Below, in pieces: positions 5,043 through 5,832 of a stretch of 5,832 nucleotides of DNA. Positions within the stretch are counted from its first letter, which is position 1; the number at the start of each line of letters is the position of its first letter. Below the pieces are notes generated by a model. It did not search any database. It was given only the letters and a program-made list of their open reading frames with translations, and was not told where the DNA came from. Source of the stretch: Acidobacteriota bacterium. GTDB lineage: Bacteria; Acidobacteriota; Terriglobia; UBA7540. The stretch lies in the NCBI GenBank assembly GCA_021828225.1, contig JAKASH010000179.1, positions 1-5,832 of the forward strand, in the 5' to 3' direction. A program made the translations under genes and the position numbers.

Positions 5043-5591
5043 TTACGGAGCGTAGGAGATGATGTTGAGCGTCCCCGTATAGGTGTCGGGAGAAAGGTTC
5101 AAGCCTGTGGTGTTGATCTCCAAGTTGACCGAATCCGTGCTTGTCCCACCCTTCCGGTTAGTGTTCGTGATTGTGATGGCATTGATTTGAAGAGCGTTTG
5201 CCTGCCCACAGGCAGTAGCAGTGATGGCAGTGTAGGACCCACTACCCTCGGGCTGACCGAGAATCACGGAATTGGAAATTGTTTCGCCAAAATCGGTGCC
5301 GGTAAGCGGAGTGGTGCTGCTGAAGTACGCACACGTGTCAACCGCGGCGTGCTTCGTTGGGTTAAGGTTCCAGGTCGTTGTCCAGTTGGGCGTACCGGTG
5401 GCCGCCACGGGGCTGGTTTGGCTCAAATCGAAGGTGAGCGTGCCGCCGGAGTTAAGACTCACCGAGATAGTCTCCGGCTTGGTGGCGGAAAGGCTCGCCG
5501 TGACGATGTTGGAGCTAACGCTCGCAGCCCTAAGTCCGAGGGCCACAGCGAACAAGCTAAAGAAGAGGCATACAGTGGTTCGTTTACGCAT
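5043..5591 (-). CDS. Secreted pilin-like / fibre subunit
   Basis: A 182-residue protein, first gene of the operon. ATG 5591 is chosen because MRKRTTVCLFFSLFAVALGL followed by RAAS is a textbook signal peptide (cleavage about 22-24). A longer GTG start at 5645 would bury it. The mature part is small, rich in Thr, Ser and Asn, poor in Lys and Arg, and predicted all-beta. It has one cysteine pair (C87, C128), typical of a disulfide in a pilin-like Ig fold, and ends in a strand-like tail, LSPDTYTGTLNIISYAP. Similar tails (xGxYxGTLxIxxxP) occur in spore-coat-U and archaic pilin subunits. With a chaperone and barrel gene directly downstream, the natural reading is the major subunit of a chaperone-usher fibre, exported by Sec and assembled on the cell surface. 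I do not recognise a named family, and an adhesin or surface-coat protein is the alternative. Confidence 0.68.
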   Translation of the reverse strand: MRKRTTVCLFFSLFAVALGLRAASVSSNIVTASLSATKPETISVSLNSGGTLTFDLSQTSPVAATGTPNWTTTWNLNPTKHAAVDTCAYFSSTTPLTGTDFGETISNSVILGQPEGSGSYTAITATACGQANALQINAITITNTNRKGGTSTDSVNLEINTTGLNLSPDTYTGTLNIISYAP

Positions 5592-5604
5592 TCTTAATTC
5601 TCTT

Positions 5605-5610
5605 TCTCCT
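5605..5610 (-). promoter_or_regulatory. Shine-Dalgarno-like site of the pilin-like gene
   Basis: Minus-strand AGGAGA lies 13 bases before ATG 5591, longer than the usual spacing. The purine-rich AAAGAGAA between may contribute. No other start in the area combines a good site with an intact signal peptide. Confidence 0.4.
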
Positions 5611-5634
5611 GTTGGGATTGTGTCGTTCAGAATC

Positions 5635-5666
5635 ATTAGTGACACTCTACACCGAGTGTTACTAAT
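5635..5666. repeat. Inverted repeat with 13-base arms upstream of the pilin-like gene
   Basis: Arms ATTAGTGACACTC (5635-5647) and GAGTGTTACTAAT (5654-5666) are complementary at 12 of 13 positions around a six-base loop, TACACC. The single mismatch can pair as G-U in RNA on one strand. The repeat lies 43 bases upstream of ATG 5591. It could be a dimeric regulator's operator near the promoter or a leader stem-loop. There is no following T-tract in either direction, so it is not a typical terminator. Confidence 0.7.
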
Positions 5667-5694
5667 CTACTGGACAAGTACGGCGATTTGTCAG
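5664..5694 (-). promoter_or_regulatory. Candidate promoter of the pilin-chaperone-usher operon
   Basis: On the minus strand CTGACA (5689-5694, five of six -35 positions) is followed after 19 bases by TAGATT (5664-5669, four of six -10 positions). The spacer is long for sigma70. The -10 overlaps the outer edge of the inverted repeat at 5635-5666, so a protein bound there would block it. Another promoter in this AT-rich stretch is possible. Confidence 0.3.
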
Positions 5695-5717
5695 AACCAA
5701 AATACATGGACAAATAC
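5671..5717. repeat. Pair of 11-base direct repeats
   Basis: TGGACAAGTAC (5671-5681) and TGGACAAATAC (5707-5717) match at 10 of 11 positions and start 36 bases apart. They flank the candidate -35 box. Spaced direct repeats of this kind suit an activator or repressor that binds twice, but chance cannot be excluded. Confidence 0.4.
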
Positions 5718-5754
5718 AAACCACCAAGCATACTCTGGACTATTACTTGGAGTC

Positions 5755-5770
5755 AGTGATGCGCATCACT
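5755..5770. repeat. Perfect 16-base palindrome
   Basis: AGTGATGCGCATCACT is fully self-complementary with no spacer. It lies about 165 bases upstream of the pilin-like gene in an AT-rich stretch with no coding capacity. It is a good shape for a dimeric transcription factor site, serving this operon or a divergent gene beyond the window. Confidence 0.6.
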
Positions 5771-5785
5771 TATATTTATATCATT

Positions 5786-5797
5786 AACTAATTAGTT
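5786..5797. repeat. Perfect 12-base AT-rich palindrome
   Basis: AACTAATTAGTT is self-complementary and sits 15 bases beyond the 16-base palindrome. Being short and AT-rich it is weaker evidence, but its closeness to the other symmetric sites suggests a regulatory cluster. Confidence 0.35.
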
Positions 5798-5832
5798 GAT
5801 TCACAATAGTTAAATAGACCTGTGGTACCAGC

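Noticed and set aside
1..5832. CRISPR arrays, tRNA or rRNA genes
   Set aside because: No regularly spaced repeats and no cloverleaf or rRNA-like conserved stretches were seen on either strand by eye.

Overview
The window looks like a chromosomal piece from a GC-rich Gram-negative soil-type bacterium. The best guess is an Acidobacteriota-like lineage, because a fused DruA/ISAs1 transposase, PIN/Phd toxin-antitoxin genes and secreted envelope genes occur together. That assignment is inference from family resemblance only. The window has two halves: a scrapyard of mobile and defence-related remnants (about 1-2437) and an intact-looking three-gene envelope operon on the minus strand (2544-5591).

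Region 1-714: the window opens inside the last codons of an IS5-type transposase, whose element seems to end near position 100. An ORF6N-domain (phage antirepressor-like) gene follows, broken by what reads as a one-base deletion near 242 and cut off early by a stop at 411. Positions 412-714 hold no gene I can support.

Region 715-1540: a complete type II toxin-antitoxin operon on the minus strand. A Phd/YefM-type antitoxin overlaps a PIN-domain VapC-like toxin by four bases (GTGA). It has a strong Shine-Dalgarno, a perfect TATAAT -10 box and a 13-bp palindrome between the two that is a good candidate autoregulatory operator.

Region 1538-2437: a decayed DruA-domain (DUF4338)/ISAs1-type transposase gene. 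It carries a frameshift near 1830 and stops at the start of the ISAs1 domain (DPRK motif), where it runs in frame into the C-terminal third of an HU-family DNA-binding protein. The chimeric reading frame marks a deletion or recombination joint near 2310-2330.

Region 2544-5832: transcribed leftwards, in order, are a small secreted pilin-like subunit, a PapD-like two-domain periplasmic chaperone and a compact 570-residue outer-membrane beta-barrel protein with a C-terminal Ig-like/regulatory domain. Spacings are 42 and 6 bases. I infer a non-canonical chaperone-usher surface-fibre system, with the barrel protein as the usher. The AT-rich upstream region (5592-5832) contains a 13-bp-arm inverted repeat, a perfect 16-bp palindrome, a perfect 12-bp palindrome and an 11-bp direct repeat, which suggests dedicated regulation. 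This operon is the best candidate here for a poorly described system.
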